64,000 nucleotides of DNA from UMGS755 sp045595795 (GCA_045595795.1 JAZOBC010000024.1:1-64000), one strand, 5' to 3'; positions 50,936-58,798 are shown, counted from the stretch's first letter. The notes: a model not told the origin generated them from the letters alone. Numbers and translations: made by a program.

Positions 50936-50965
50936 ATTGTATTATATCTCGTAGTATTTTGTCAA
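50936..50965 (-). promoter_or_regulatory. Promoter of the six-gene operon
   Basis: Minus-strand TTGACA (50960-50965) and TACAAT (50936-50941) are 18 bp apart. An overlapping TATAAT at 50941-50946 has a 13-bp spacing and is less likely. Confidence 0.7.
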
Positions 50966-51039
50966 TAGCATGACAAAAAATGAAGACTCAATATCATTTT
51001 GAATGTATGCGTTTTGTACAGATTTCTACCGATTATGCA

Positions 51040-51068
51040 TTTACAAGGAATTTGAAAACTGTTATGAT
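51040..51068 (+). promoter_or_regulatory. Promoter of the M20/NagB-like pair
   Basis: TTTACA (51040-51045), 17-bp spacer, TATGAT (51063-51068), 32 bp before the ATG and divergent from the six-gene operon. Confidence 0.6.
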
Positions 51069-51100
51069 TCAGCTAACAGATAGAAAATGGGAGTGATAGA

Positions 51101-52366
51101 ATGGAAGCAAAAGTTCTGGCATATTTAGACGCTCATAAGGAAGAGCTGTTTAATCTCCTGTCAGAGATGCTGAAAATTGATACACAAAACTATACCACCT
51201 ATGGTTTAGAAGAAGCCGGACAGAATTTTTTTGCCGACTACTGTCATGAGCATGGGTTTGAAACGGATTGGTATTGTCCCGACGACGTACCAGGTCTTGT
51301 GGATCATCCCGGTTATTTGGAAGGTCGTAATACCGACAAGCGTCCTAACGTGACTGCTATTTTGCCGGGTAAAACAGGCAAGCATAAAATTACGTTGGCG
51401 GCGCATATGGACACCATGCCCATCGGTCGAGAAGAAGATTGGACTGTGCCGGCGTTGGGTGGTGTGATAAAGGATAATAAAATCTTTGGCAGAGGCTCCA
51501 GCGATGATAAATATGGCATTGCGGCATCCATTTTAGCCCTTCGTGCCATCAAAGAATGTGGTATTGAGTTAGAAGATGATGTATATGTTACGTCTTATGT
51601 AGACGAAGAAATGGGCGGCGGAAACGGAGCCCTGGCAACTGCACTGAAATACCCTTCTGATGTATATATTAACTTAGACGGCGGCAGTATGGAGGTTTGG
51701 CCCTATGCCGTTGGCGGATTCTGCGGCGTCGCTTCGCTGCATAAAGAAGAAACAATTTCTTCTGCATCATCCGTATTCCAAGGCTTAAAGCTTGTGGTTG
51801 AAGCCTTTGATGCCTTTGGCGAAAAGCGTTTTGCTGAGCTGAGAAACAGCGATATCTTCCGCGGAACCGACATCGAAGCTGATGCCTACCGCTTAACAGG
51901 CGCATCAAACGGCCACGAGGGTATTGATTTGAATAAAGCAGAAATGACCTTTTCTACCTACACGCTGCTGGCACAGGAACAGCTTGACAAGGAATTTGAT
52001 GAGCTGAGCGCATATTTAGATGCCGAGCTCAAAAAAATGGGTCTGGTGTTTGACGGCATTCAAAAGGTTTCCCGTTTCTTCCACCCCATTCATCCTGAAT
52101 CCATTCCCGAAGATGCGCTTTTGTTCGGCTCACTTTTAGAACAAACAAAGGGCTCCCCTGTTAAATACGCCGGCGGCTGTTTGTCTGATTTATCGGTACT
52201 GTATCAATACGGCGGCGGCGTTGCCTTTAACACGGGCTTGTTCAAAGGTTTTGCCGATTACGGCGGTCCTCATCAGCCTGATGAATATGTGGATTGTGAT
52301 GAGTTCTTGGCCATCACCAAGGCCTTGGCTCTGTATTTAATAAAAAAATCATATAAAGGAGAGTAA
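51101..52366 (+). CDS. M20-family metallopeptidase/deacylase
   Basis: The 421-residue two-zinc amidohydrolase of the ArgE/DapE/CPG2 type. Metal and catalytic residues are visible in AAHMDTMPIG, FGRGSSDDKYG, YVDEEMGGG, NLDGG and the late GGPHQPDEYV. An internal lid domain (about residues 185-300) is present. It may deacylate an N-acyl amino acid or an N-acetylated sugar-linked amine. It is followed three bases later by the NagB-like gene, so the product may feed amino-sugar metabolism. GGGAGTGAT precedes the ATG. Confidence 0.9.
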   Translation: MEAKVLAYLDAHKEELFNLLSEMLKIDTQNYTTYGLEEAGQNFFADYCHEHGFETDWYCPDDVPGLVDHPGYLEGRNTDKRPNVTAILPGKTGKHKITLAAHMDTMPIGREEDWTVPALGGVIKDNKIFGRGSSDDKYGIAASILALRAIKECGIELEDDVYVTSYVDEEMGGGNGALATALKYPSDVYINLDGGSMEVWPYAVGGFCGVASLHKEETISSASSVFQGLKLVVEAFDAFGEKRFAELRNSDIFRGTDIEADAYRLTGASNGHEGIDLNKAEMTFSTYTLLAQEQLDKEFDELSAYLDAELKKMGLVFDGIQKVSRFFHPIHPESIPEDALLFGSLLEQTKGSPVKYAGGCLSDLSVLYQYGGGVAFNTGLFKGFADYGGPHQPDEYVDCDEFLAITKALALYLIKKSYKGE

Positions 52367-52369
52367 AAA

Positions 52370-53320
52370 ATGAAAGAATTTGATTTCAAGCCGGCTCACT
52401 GGCTGCCCTGCAGCGACGACGTTGAAATGTTAGAACGCGTTCGCAACATCAAACGTGAGGACATGGAATATACCAATGAAAACGGATATTCCGTTAAGGT
52501 CGTTTTAGACCCTGTTCAGCATTTAGCTATGGACCTGTTCTATAGAATTGCAGAAAGTGACAAAAACGACACCCCCTTAACCATCGTATGCCCCAACCAG
52601 TGGCCCGAGACTTATTCTGCTGTGGCAAACATGATTAACAAATATCGCATCAACTGCCGTAACCTGAATGCTTTTGCAATGGATGAATGGGCAGATGAAG
52701 ATGGTAACGTTGCACCTCTGACCTACGGTGCCGGTCTGGGCTATTCCTTTATGAATCATTTTTACATGAACATCGACCCCGACCTGCGTCCCCCGGTAGA
52801 ACAGTGGCATGTTTTCACCAATGACAACATCTATGACTATTCCAACATCATTGAAGAAGTTGGTGGCGGCGGTGCTGACGTGGTTTATTCTGCAACCGGT
52901 TGGCCCGGACACACCGCATTCATCGACCCCAGAACTGAAGAATTCAAGGCTGATTCTATGGAAGAATTCTTAAAGCTGGGCTCCAGACTGGTGACTGAAA
53001 CACCGCTGACCATTTGCGAGAACTCTCTGTTTGCTCCCATGGGTGCTTCCGGTGACGTTTGGGCTGTTCCGCCTAAGGCTGCTACCATTGGTCCTCGTGA
53101 TATTGCCAACGCAAGAGACCATTTTGAAGTGCACAACTTTGTCAATCCCGGTGGAGACTCCTGGCAGCGCATGATTTCCAGAATTCAGCTCTACGGACCG
53201 ATTTCTATGGAATGTCCCGCTTCCATCACACGTCTCTTTAAGGGTGAATGCTACGTTTCAGAAGCCATTGCAAAACCCTTCGGCTCCTGGACCTGCGGCA
53301 TCAAAAACGCTGATCTGTAA
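52370..53320 (+). CDS. NagB-like sugar-phosphate isomerase/deaminase family protein
   Basis: The 316-residue protein is longer than the usual 240-270 of glucosamine-6-phosphate deaminase. NagB-fold motifs are recognisable: TIVCPNQWPETYSAV for the phosphate loop region, NAFAMDEWADEDG where NagB has MDEY, and YSATGWPGHTAFIDP where NagB has GxGxDGHIAFNEP. MGASGDVWAVPPKAATIGPRDI matches the closing segment. Loss of the Asp in the GHxAF motif and the long C-terminus suggest a subgroup with altered specificity. It forms a two-gene unit with the M20 enzyme. Confidence 0.85.
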   Translation: MKEFDFKPAHWLPCSDDVEMLERVRNIKREDMEYTNENGYSVKVVLDPVQHLAMDLFYRIAESDKNDTPLTIVCPNQWPETYSAVANMINKYRINCRNLNAFAMDEWADEDGNVAPLTYGAGLGYSFMNHFYMNIDPDLRPPVEQWHVFTNDNIYDYSNIIEEVGGGGADVVYSATGWPGHTAFIDPRTEEFKADSMEEFLKLGSRLVTETPLTICENSLFAPMGASGDVWAVPPKAATIGPRDIANARDHFEVHNFVNPGGDSWQRMISRIQLYGPISMECPASITRLFKGECYVSEAIAKPFGSWTCGIKNADL

Positions 53321-53346
53321 ACCGATTAAACAAGAAAATGTATATG

Positions 53347-53380
53347 CCGAGTGTTCTAACGAACACTCGGCAGTTTTTTA
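53347..53380 (+). terminator. Terminator after the NagB-like gene
   Basis: GCCGAGTGTTC and GAACACTCGGC form an 11-bp stem with loop TAAC, followed by AGTTTTTT. Confidence 0.92.
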
Positions 53381-53421
53381 CCTTGTGGCAGGTGCACTTT
53401 TGATTGATTCAAGAAGATCAC

Positions 53422-53450
53422 TTGAAAAAACAACAATTTTTCAGTATAAT
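53422..53450 (+). promoter_or_regulatory. Sigma-A promoter of the small RHH-like gene
   Basis: TTGAAA (53422-53427), 17-bp spacer, TATAAT (53445-53450). The leader before the ATG would be only about 12 nt, holding GAGGTGA. Confidence 0.8.
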
Positions 53451-53468
53451 AATTGCTGAGGTGATTGT

Positions 53469-53642
53469 ATGAAAAAATTTAAAACACCATCTATTCCCCC
53501 AACAACCAATAAATGTATTCGCTTTCCAAATGATATAATTGATAAGGTAGAAAAATCAATCGAAGGTACAAATTGCACGTTTACAGCTTTTGTTGTGGAA
53601 GCTGTAAGAGTTGCACTGGAAAACATTGAAGAAGAACAATAA
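53469..53642 (+). CDS. Small YlcI/YnfO-like (ribbon-helix-helix) protein
   Basis: This 57-residue gene reads MKKFKTPSIPPTTNKCIRFP, then NDIIDKVEKSIEG, then TNCTFTAFVVEAVRVALENIE. A beta strand (KCIRFP) followed by two helices is the ribbon-helix-helix pattern; the wording matches small YlcI/YnfO-family proteins of Clostridia. Such proteins bind DNA as dimers. It has its own consensus promoter, GAGGTGA ribosome-binding site and terminator, so it is an independent gene. Confidence 0.78.
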   Translation: MKKFKTPSIPPTTNKCIRFPNDIIDKVEKSIEGTNCTFTAFVVEAVRVALENIEEEQ

Positions 53643-53659
53643 TTGTTTTTTACAATGGC

Positions 53660-53691
53660 AAAAGGTCGTAGCAAATCGCTACGACCTTTTT
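53660..53691. terminator. Terminator after the small RHH-like gene
   Basis: AAAAGGTCGTAGC with GCTACGACCTTTT, short loop, T-run on the plus strand and A-run suitable for the convergent GNAT gene. Confidence 0.88.
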
Positions 53692-53716
53692 ATGCTTATG
53701 CCTCAATGCTTTTTTC

Positions 53717-54160
53717 TTATATTCTTTTTTTCAAATACACCATATCCACAAGCTGTTTGCCACACTCAAAAATGGGATGGTCGTAATTGTCAACAAAAAA
53801 GTTCTGTTTCACATGAGAACGGGTAAAGCCACACTTTTCATAAAACGGAACTGTCAAAGGGCTGTCACCTGTTCCCACCTGCAAAACAGAAAACCGCTCG
53901 CTATATATGCTTGCCACATGGTCAATCATCTGCCTTGCATAACCCTTGCGCTGAAAATCCGGCGCTGTGGCAAGGTTTTTAATTTCTAAAACTCCATCGT
54001 CCTCGTCCGTTACAACACAAACGGCTATCACCGAATCCTCTTGCAGAACATACATATCTCCACGGTCTAAATATAAATCAATCATACTCTCTTGCTCATC
54101 AGCAAGCAACAATAAATCAAGATATTTCTTTTTATTTTCCTTCACTTGGATGATTGCCAC
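53717..54160 (-). CDS. GNAT-family N-acetyltransferase
   Basis: The 147-residue protein shows the acetyl-CoA binding motif LEIKNLATAPDFQRKGYARQMIDH (Q/RxxGxG/A type) and the C-terminal strand-helix VPFYEKCGFTRS. The substrate is unknown. The GTG start overlaps the end of the upstream AraC gene by 19 bases and uses a GGAGG inside it, so the two are co-expressed. Confidence 0.9.
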   Translation of the reverse strand: MAIIQVKENKKKYLDLLLLADEQESMIDLYLDRGDMYVLQEDSVIAVCVVTDEDDGVLEIKNLATAPDFQRKGYARQMIDHVASIYSERFSVLQVGTGDSPLTVPFYEKCGFTRSHVKQNFFVDNYDHPIFECGKQLVDMVYLKKRI

Positions 54161-55062
54161 GGTGCAACGCCGCCTCCAAAAATTTTATCATAATCACTGA
54201 AATTAAAAGAATAGTCTACCGAGTTTTCCTTAAATTCTGAAATAGTCATCCCCATGGTGGATTTAAAAAGCCGGGAAAGATAGTTGCCGTCTGTGATACC
54301 GACCTCTTTGGCCGCTTCTTTTAACGTCATTTGAGCATCCACAATGAGCGACGCCACTTTACGCATTTTCATCAAATTCACATAGGAGATGATGGACATA
54401 TCATTCTTTTTGCGAAACAGTTGATTTAAATAATTGGGATTTTTACCGGTACATTCTGCCAAATCAGCCAACGTAATTTTTTTATCTAAATTGTGATGGA
54501 TATATTTTTTGATTCGGCCGTCTAACACATCGGTAATGCCACCGGATTTAGGACGCGTGGAAATCTCCTCTGTTGCAGCACGGGCAATATCACACAAAAG
54601 CCGTGCCACCATAGCACCGCACCAAGTGTGACTGATGGAATCGCCCTTTTGGTATTCCTGAATGATTTGACGTAGGGTTTGATGCAATGACTCCGTCTGA
54701 GCACAATACGGAAGGCAAACAGGCACCCGAAGCCTATCGCTTTGCATTAGAGTCGACTCATCAACCAACACTGATTCAGCATCAACCATTGCAGAAACCG
54801 TATAGTGGATATGCGATGTGTTTTCCAAAGAGCGCAAGGACATTTCATATTTACGGGGCATAATTAAAAAGCTTTTTTCTTCTACGGTAAAGGTTTTGCC
54901 GAGCATCTCTACCTCCACCGCACCTGCCTCAATGTAGGCAATTTCAATATTCGGCACCATAGGTTGGAATATTACCCGATAATTCGGACAGGAATAGATA
55001 TGCGCAAAAACCACTTCAGGAACCGTTTTTAAGCTAATGATGTTATAGAGCATGGACTTCAC
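54142..55062 (-). CDS. AraC-family transcriptional regulator
   Basis: The 306-residue protein has an N-terminal ligand-binding cupin-like part (VPNIEIAYIEAGAVEVEMLGKTFTVEEKSFLIMPRKYEMSL-type pattern). Its C-terminal double HTH is KKITLADLAECTGKNPNYLNQLF and TLKEAAKEVGITDGNYLSRLFKSTMGMTISEF. It lies 21 bp after the glycosyltransferase gene and overlaps the GNAT gene, so the three probably form one minus-strand unit downstream of tRNA-Thr. The target is unknown. Confidence 0.92.
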   Translation of the reverse strand: MKSMLYNIISLKTVPEVVFAHIYSCPNYRVIFQPMVPNIEIAYIEAGAVEVEMLGKTFTVEEKSFLIMPRKYEMSLRSLENTSHIHYTVSAMVDAESVLVDESTLMQSDRLRVPVCLPYCAQTESLHQTLRQIIQEYQKGDSISHTWCGAMVARLLCDIARAATEEISTRPKSGGITDVLDGRIKKYIHHNLDKKITLADLAECTGKNPNYLNQLFRKKNDMSIISYVNLMKMRKVASLIVDAQMTLKEAAKEVGITDGNYLSRLFKSTMGMTISEFKENSVDYSFNFSDYDKIFGGGVAPWQSSK

Positions 55063-55083
55063 CCCTTTAAAGCCGTAAAACGA

Positions 55084-56052
55084 TTATTCTTCTTGTTTCA
55101 ACTCCCCTGTGCGCTCTGAAATAATGTAGCGAGGTCTTTGCTTAATTTCCATATAAATTTTTCCGATATATTCTCCCACAACGCCCAGACTCAAAAGCTG
55201 TACACCGGAAACCAGGCACAAAATACAAGTGGTTGAAGCCCAACCGGAAACGGTTTGTTCTAAAAGATAGGCAATCAAAATCCACAAAATGCCGATGACA
55301 CTTAAAAAGGACACGATAAATCCTAAAGTTGCAATGATTCTTAAAGGTTTAATGGAAAGACTGGTGATGCCATCAATGGCAAGTGCCAGCATTTTTGATA
55401 AGGGATAGTGTGACTCACCTGCGATGCGTTCATTACGGGCATAGGTTACAACTGTGCTCTTAAAGCCAACTAAAGGGAACATACCACGCAAAAAGAGATT
55501 AACCTCCTTAAAATCAGCAAACGCCTTGAGCACACGACTGCTTGTTAAACGGTAATCCGCATGATTATAGACGCTTTCAACACCCATAACCTTTAAAATT
55601 TTATAAAAGGACTGCGCCGTGAAGCGCTTGAAGAATGTATCCGTGCTGCGGTCTGACCGAACACCATATACTACATCACTGCCTTTTGCATATTCATCCA
55701 CCATCTGCTCCATTGCCGTGATGTCGTCCTGACCGTCACAGTCAATGCTGATGGCAATATCGCACCGGTCCTTCACTTCCATCAGACCGGCTAACACAGC
55801 ATTTTGATGGCCTCTGTTGCGGCTTTGAGAAATACCACAGAAGCAGGAATCGCTCTCGGATAACTGCATGATGATTTCCCATGTTTTATCCTTTGAGCCA
55901 TCGTTGACAAATAAAATACGGCTCTCGGCACTAATTTTCTGCTTAGAAATCAAGTCCTGCAGTTCATTTTTAAACATGGGAGCTGTAATCGGCAGAACTG
56001 CCTGCTCATTATAACAAGGAATAACAACATACAAAATTGGCAACTTTTCCAT
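55084..56052 (-). CDS. GtrB/DPM1-type family 2 glycosyltransferase with two membrane helices
   Basis: The 322-residue protein has a GT2 GT-A domain (VIPCYNEQAVLP, FVNDGSKDKTW, SIDCDGQDDITAMEQM with the metal-binding DxD, and VYGVRSDRSTDTFFKR). Two C-terminal transmembrane segments follow (LGFIVSFLSVIGILWILIAY and CILCLVSGVQLLSLGVVGEYIG). The architecture is that of polyprenyl-phosphate glucosyl/mannosyl transferases that charge undecaprenyl phosphate for wall or surface glycan decoration. Confidence 0.95.
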   Translation of the reverse strand: MEKLPILYVVIPCYNEQAVLPITAPMFKNELQDLISKQKISAESRILFVNDGSKDKTWEIIMQLSESDSCFCGISQSRNRGHQNAVLAGLMEVKDRCDIAISIDCDGQDDITAMEQMVDEYAKGSDVVYGVRSDRSTDTFFKRFTAQSFYKILKVMGVESVYNHADYRLTSSRVLKAFADFKEVNLFLRGMFPLVGFKSTVVTYARNERIAGESHYPLSKMLALAIDGITSLSIKPLRIIATLGFIVSFLSVIGILWILIAYLLEQTVSGWASTTCILCLVSGVQLLSLGVVGEYIGKIYMEIKQRPRYIISERTGELKQEE

Positions 56053-56112
56053 TTTCTTTCTCCTTTACTATAGTTTTATTTCGAAAAGCACATATAAACT
56101 CTCCTGTATTGA

Positions 56113-56146
56113 GAAAAAACTACAGTTTGATAACAACTGTAGTTTT
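56113..56146 (-). terminator. Terminator after tRNA-Thr
   Basis: ACTACAGTT pairs with AACTGTAGT and is followed by TTTTTTC on the minus strand, two bases beyond the encoded CCA. Confidence 0.88.
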
Positions 56147-56147
56147 A

Positions 56148-56223
56148 TGGAGCTGGAGATGGGACTTGAACCCACGACCTGCTGATTACGAATCAGCTGC
56201 GCTACCAACTGTGCCACTCCAGC
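56148..56223 (-). tRNA. tRNA-Thr (anticodon CGT)
   Basis: The 76-nt gene on the minus strand has a 7-bp acceptor stem GCTGGAG/CTCCAGC, an anticodon stem GCTGA/TCAGC with loop TTCGTAA (anticodon CGT at 56188-56190, reading ACG) and a T-arm GTGGG-TTCAAGT-CCCAT. The 3' discriminator U and CCA are encoded (56148-56151). It has its own promoter and terminator. Confidence 0.97.
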
Positions 56224-56244
56224 ATATGTAATTGAAACATACAT

Positions 56245-56273
56245 ATTATACTATGACCGCTACATTTTGTCAA
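56245..56273 (-). promoter_or_regulatory. Consensus promoter of tRNA-Thr
   Basis: Minus-strand TTGACA (56268-56273) and TATAAT (56245-56250) are 17 bp apart, 22 bp upstream of the mature 5' end. Confidence 0.88.
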
Positions 56274-56330
56274 GAGAGGATTCCCGTTTTTCTCGAAATT
56301 TATCTTCGTTAGTGAAAAAAGCGAGAGAAA

Positions 56331-56483
56331 CAAAAACCGCTCCTGAAGGAACGGTCAACAAACAATATGTCATTTTGGAAAATACCCCTAAAAAGAGGCA
56401 TACCGACGTTGCTTTGGCGACAACATCGGCACGGTTCATGGTACTATATGAAAGGGGGGGGTGACAAAACTATAAATCTATCC
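56331..56483 (-). ncRNA. Candidate structured small RNA between groEL and tRNA-Thr
   Basis: Three consecutive hairpins fit the minus strand: GCCGATGTTG/CAACGTCGGT (56421-56430 with 56402-56411), ATGCCTCT/AGGGGTAT (56394-56401 with 56382-56389, loop UUUU) and ACCGTTCC/GGAGCGGT (56348-56355 with 56336-56343). The last is followed by TTTTTG, like a terminator. The G-U pairs present in each (two, two and one) become A-C mismatches on the plus strand, so the minus strand is the likely product. A promoter-like TTTACA-17-TAAAAT precedes it. An overlapping 59-codon frame (56260-56439) has no ribosome-binding site. I do not recognise a known RNA family. Confidence 0.5.
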
Positions 56484-56489
56484 ACTACT

Positions 56490-56518
56490 ATTTTACACCA
56501 TGTATTTAAATTTGTAAA
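56490..56518 (-). promoter_or_regulatory. Possible promoter of the candidate small RNA
   Basis: Minus-strand TTTACA (56513-56518) and TAAAAT (56490-56495), 17 bp apart, in an AT-rich stretch between the groEL terminator and the small-RNA candidate. A C8 run (minus, 56454-56461) lies early in the predicted transcript. Confidence 0.45.
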
Positions 56519-56590
56519 TACTTTTTTTATATATTTCAAAATTACATTCAATTGGTTGTATATTGTTACACCTGACAATCAATATAACCA

Positions 56591-56627
56591 TAAAAGAAGC
56601 TGTCGCAACTGCTGCGACAGCTTCCCA
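56591..56627 (-). terminator. Terminator after groEL
   Basis: GAAGCTGTCGCAGCAGTTGCGACAGCTTC forms an 11-bp or longer stem and is followed on the minus strand by TTTTATGG. Confidence 0.9.
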
Positions 56628-56640
56628 ACTTTACTTCATC

Positions 56641-58269
56641 TTAGAATCCCATACCGCCACCGGGCATACCGCCTGCGGGCATTGCCGGTTCGGGCTCAGG
56701 CTTATTAGCCACAACGCTTTCGGTTGTCAGAACCATAGAAGCGATGCTGGATGCATTCTGCAATGCAGAACGTGTTACCTTTGTGGGGTCAACAATACCG
56801 GCCTTTAACATGTCAACATATTCACCGGTCAGAGCATTAAAGCCAATCTTATCTTCGCTCTGCTTCAGCTTTTCAACGATAACAGAGCCTTCCATACCAG
56901 CGTTAAACACAATCTGGCGAACAGGTTCTTCCAATGCTTTCAGCACAATGGAAGCACCGGTCTTTTCATCGCCGGAGAGAGTTTCAATTAAAGCTTCAAC
57001 AGCCTTGATGGCGTTGATATAAGAAGTACCGCCGCCGGCAACAATACCTTCTTCAACTGCAGCGCGGGTAGCAGCCAAAGCGTCTTCGATGCGCAGCTTC
57101 TTTTCTTTCATTTCGGTTTCAGTTGCAGCACCAACCTTGATAACAGCTACACCGCCGGAAAGCTTAGCCAAACGTTCCTGCAGCTTTTCTCTGTCGAAAT
57201 CAGAGGTGGTTTCTTCAATCTGAGCCTTAATCTGTCCGATGCGGCTCTGGATGTCGTCCACGTTGCCAGCACCGTCAACAATGATGGTGTTTTCTTTCTG
57301 AATCTTAATCTGGCGAGCCTGACCCAACTGTTCTAAGGTGGTGTCCTTCAACTCAAGACCCAGTTCTTCAGAAATCACTTCACCACCGGTTAAAATAGCG
57401 ATGTCCTTCAGCATTTCCTTTCTTCTATCGCCAAAGCCGGGAGCTTTCACAGCGATACAGGTAAAGGTGCCACGGAGCTTGTTGACAAGCAGAGTTGCCA
57501 AAGCTTCGCCTTCAACATCTTCAGCGATGATCACCAGCTTCTTACCCTGCTGAACAATCTGCTCTAAGCACGGCAGAATTTCCTGAATGTTAGAAATTTT
57601 CTTATCAGTAATCAAAATGTAAGCATCATCTAAAATAGCTTCCATTTTTTCAGTATCAGTTACCATATAGGGAGAAATGTAGCCTCTGTCAAACTGCATA
57701 CCTTCAACCACTTCGGAATAGGTTTCTGCAGTTTTGGACTCTTCAACAGTGATAACACCGTCGTTAGATACCTTTTCCATTGCTTCTGCAATCAGTTCAC
57801 CAACTTTTTCATCAGCAGCAGAAATAGAAGCAACACGAGCAATATCGTCCTTGCCGTTTACCTTTGCGCTGGACTTAACAATATAGTCAACAGCAGCATC
57901 AACCGCACTGGAGATACCCTTTCTGATAATCATGGGATTTGCGCCGGCAGCTACGTTCTTTAAACCTTCACGGATTAAAGCCTGAGCCAGAACCGTTGCA
58001 GTGGTGGTACCGTCACCAGCAACATCGTTTGTTTTGGTTGCAACTTCTTTTACCAGCTGAGCGCCCATGTTTTCAAAAGCGTCTTCCAGTTCAACCTCTT
58101 TTGCAATGGTCACACCATCATTGGTGATTAAGGGTGCGCCAAACTTCTTATCTAAAACAACATTTCTGCCTTTGGGACCTAAGGTTACCTTAACGGTATC
58201 AGCCAGCTTGTTAACGCCGGCCTCTAAGGCCTTTCTTGCTTCTTCGCCGAATTTAATTTCCTTTGCCAT
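56641..58269 (-). CDS. groEL: 60 kDa chaperonin GroEL
   Basis: The 542-residue ATP-driven chaperonin subunit opens with KEIKFGEEARKALEAGVNKLAD. The ATP-binding block is VAGDGTTTATVLAQALIREG, AAVEEGIVAGGGTSYINA is the family signature, and the protein ends with a short Gly-Met tail (PAGGMPGGGMGF). It is second in the groES-groEL operon under CIRCE control. Confidence 0.99.
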   Translation of the reverse strand: MAKEIKFGEEARKALEAGVNKLADTVKVTLGPKGRNVVLDKKFGAPLITNDGVTIAKEVELEDAFENMGAQLVKEVATKTNDVAGDGTTTATVLAQALIREGLKNVAAGANPMIIRKGISSAVDAAVDYIVKSSAKVNGKDDIARVASISAADEKVGELIAEAMEKVSNDGVITVEESKTAETYSEVVEGMQFDRGYISPYMVTDTEKMEAILDDAYILITDKKISNIQEILPCLEQIVQQGKKLVIIAEDVEGEALATLLVNKLRGTFTCIAVKAPGFGDRRKEMLKDIAILTGGEVISEELGLELKDTTLEQLGQARQIKIQKENTIIVDGAGNVDDIQSRIGQIKAQIEETTSDFDREKLQERLAKLSGGVAVIKVGAATETEMKEKKLRIEDALAATRAAVEEGIVAGGGTSYINAIKAVEALIETLSGDEKTGASIVLKALEEPVRQIVFNAGMEGSVIVEKLKQSEDKIGFNALTGEYVDMLKAGIVDPTKVTRSALQNASSIASMVLTTESVVANKPEPEPAMPAGGMPGGGMGF

Positions 58270-58288
58270 ATCCTTGCTCCTCCTTTAA

Positions 58289-58573
58289 TTACTCAACAAT
58301 AGCCAGTACATCGCTCTGTTTTAAGATGGTGTACTCTACATCGTCAAACTTAATCTCTGTGCCTGCATATTTGCTGGTGATAACCTTATCGCCAACCTTC
58401 AGCTCCATTTTAACTTCTTTACCGTCAACCATGCCGCCGGGGCCAACTGCAACGATTTCAGCCATTTGGGGCTTTTCTTTTGCAGCAGCCGTTAAAATGA
58501 TACCGCTTTTGGTGGTTTCTTCAGCTTCAACCATTTTAATCACAACTCTGTCGCCTAAGGGTTTAATGTTCAT
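58289..58573 (-). CDS. groES: 10 kDa co-chaperonin GroES
   Basis: The 94-residue lid of the GroEL cage begins MNIKPLGDRVVIKMVEAEET. The mobile loop KSGIILTAAAKEKPQ and the GPGG segment follow, with KVGDKVITSKYAGTEIKFDD near the end. AAGGAGGA precedes the ATG. It is first in the operon, 19 bp before groEL, with a CIRCE operator in the leader. Confidence 0.99.
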   Translation of the reverse strand: MNIKPLGDRVVIKMVEAEETTKSGIILTAAAKEKPQMAEIVAVGPGGMVDGKEVKMELKVGDKVITSKYAGTEIKFDDVEYTILKQSDVLAIVE

Positions 58574-58616
58574 GATGAGTCCTCCTTGTTATATAAAACA
58601 AATTTTAAACAAATTG

Positions 58617-58643
58617 TTAGCACTCTTTTGTGTTGAGTGCTAA
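58617..58643. promoter_or_regulatory. CIRCE operator (HrcA binding site)
   Basis: TTAGCACTC-N9-GAGTGCTAA, a perfect match to the CIRCE consensus, lies just after the predicted start point of groESL. It implies heat-shock control by HrcA, encoded elsewhere. Confidence 0.97.
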
Positions 58644-58653
58644 TCATAGGTAT

Positions 58654-58682
58654 ATATTACTCAATATTTCACATTTTGGCAA
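58654..58682 (-). promoter_or_regulatory. Sigma-A promoter of groESL
   Basis: Minus-strand TTGCCA (58677-58682) and TAATAT (58654-58659) are 17 bp apart, directly upstream of CIRCE. Confidence 0.7.
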
Positions 58683-58769
58683 ATATTATGCCGTGTCATT
58701 TTTTAAAATTATTCTTTGTTTGCTCTTATTTTCTCGATTTTTCTCTAAATTTCTTTAAGTTTCTAAAAG

Positions 58770-58798
58770 TTGATAATTTTTAGGTCCTCTGTTATACT
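58770..58798 (+). promoter_or_regulatory. Sigma-A promoter of the flavoprotein-hflX-yigZ operon
   Basis: TTGATA (58770-58775), 17-bp spacer, TATACT (58793-58798), 40 bp before the ATG. Confidence 0.8.

Noticed and set aside
56260..56439. A 59-codon minus-strand frame upstream of tRNA-Thr and an overlapping 65-codon plus-strand frame (56267-56464)
   Set aside because: Neither has a Shine-Dalgarno sequence; the first overlaps the tRNA promoter, and the region is better explained by RNA hairpins with minus-specific G-U pairs.
56224..56640. Signal recognition particle RNA, 6S RNA or tmRNA in the groEL-tRNA gap
   Set aside because: The diagnostic SRP loop (GGAAGNAGCA-type), the long 6S bubble and the tmRNA acceptor half were all absent.
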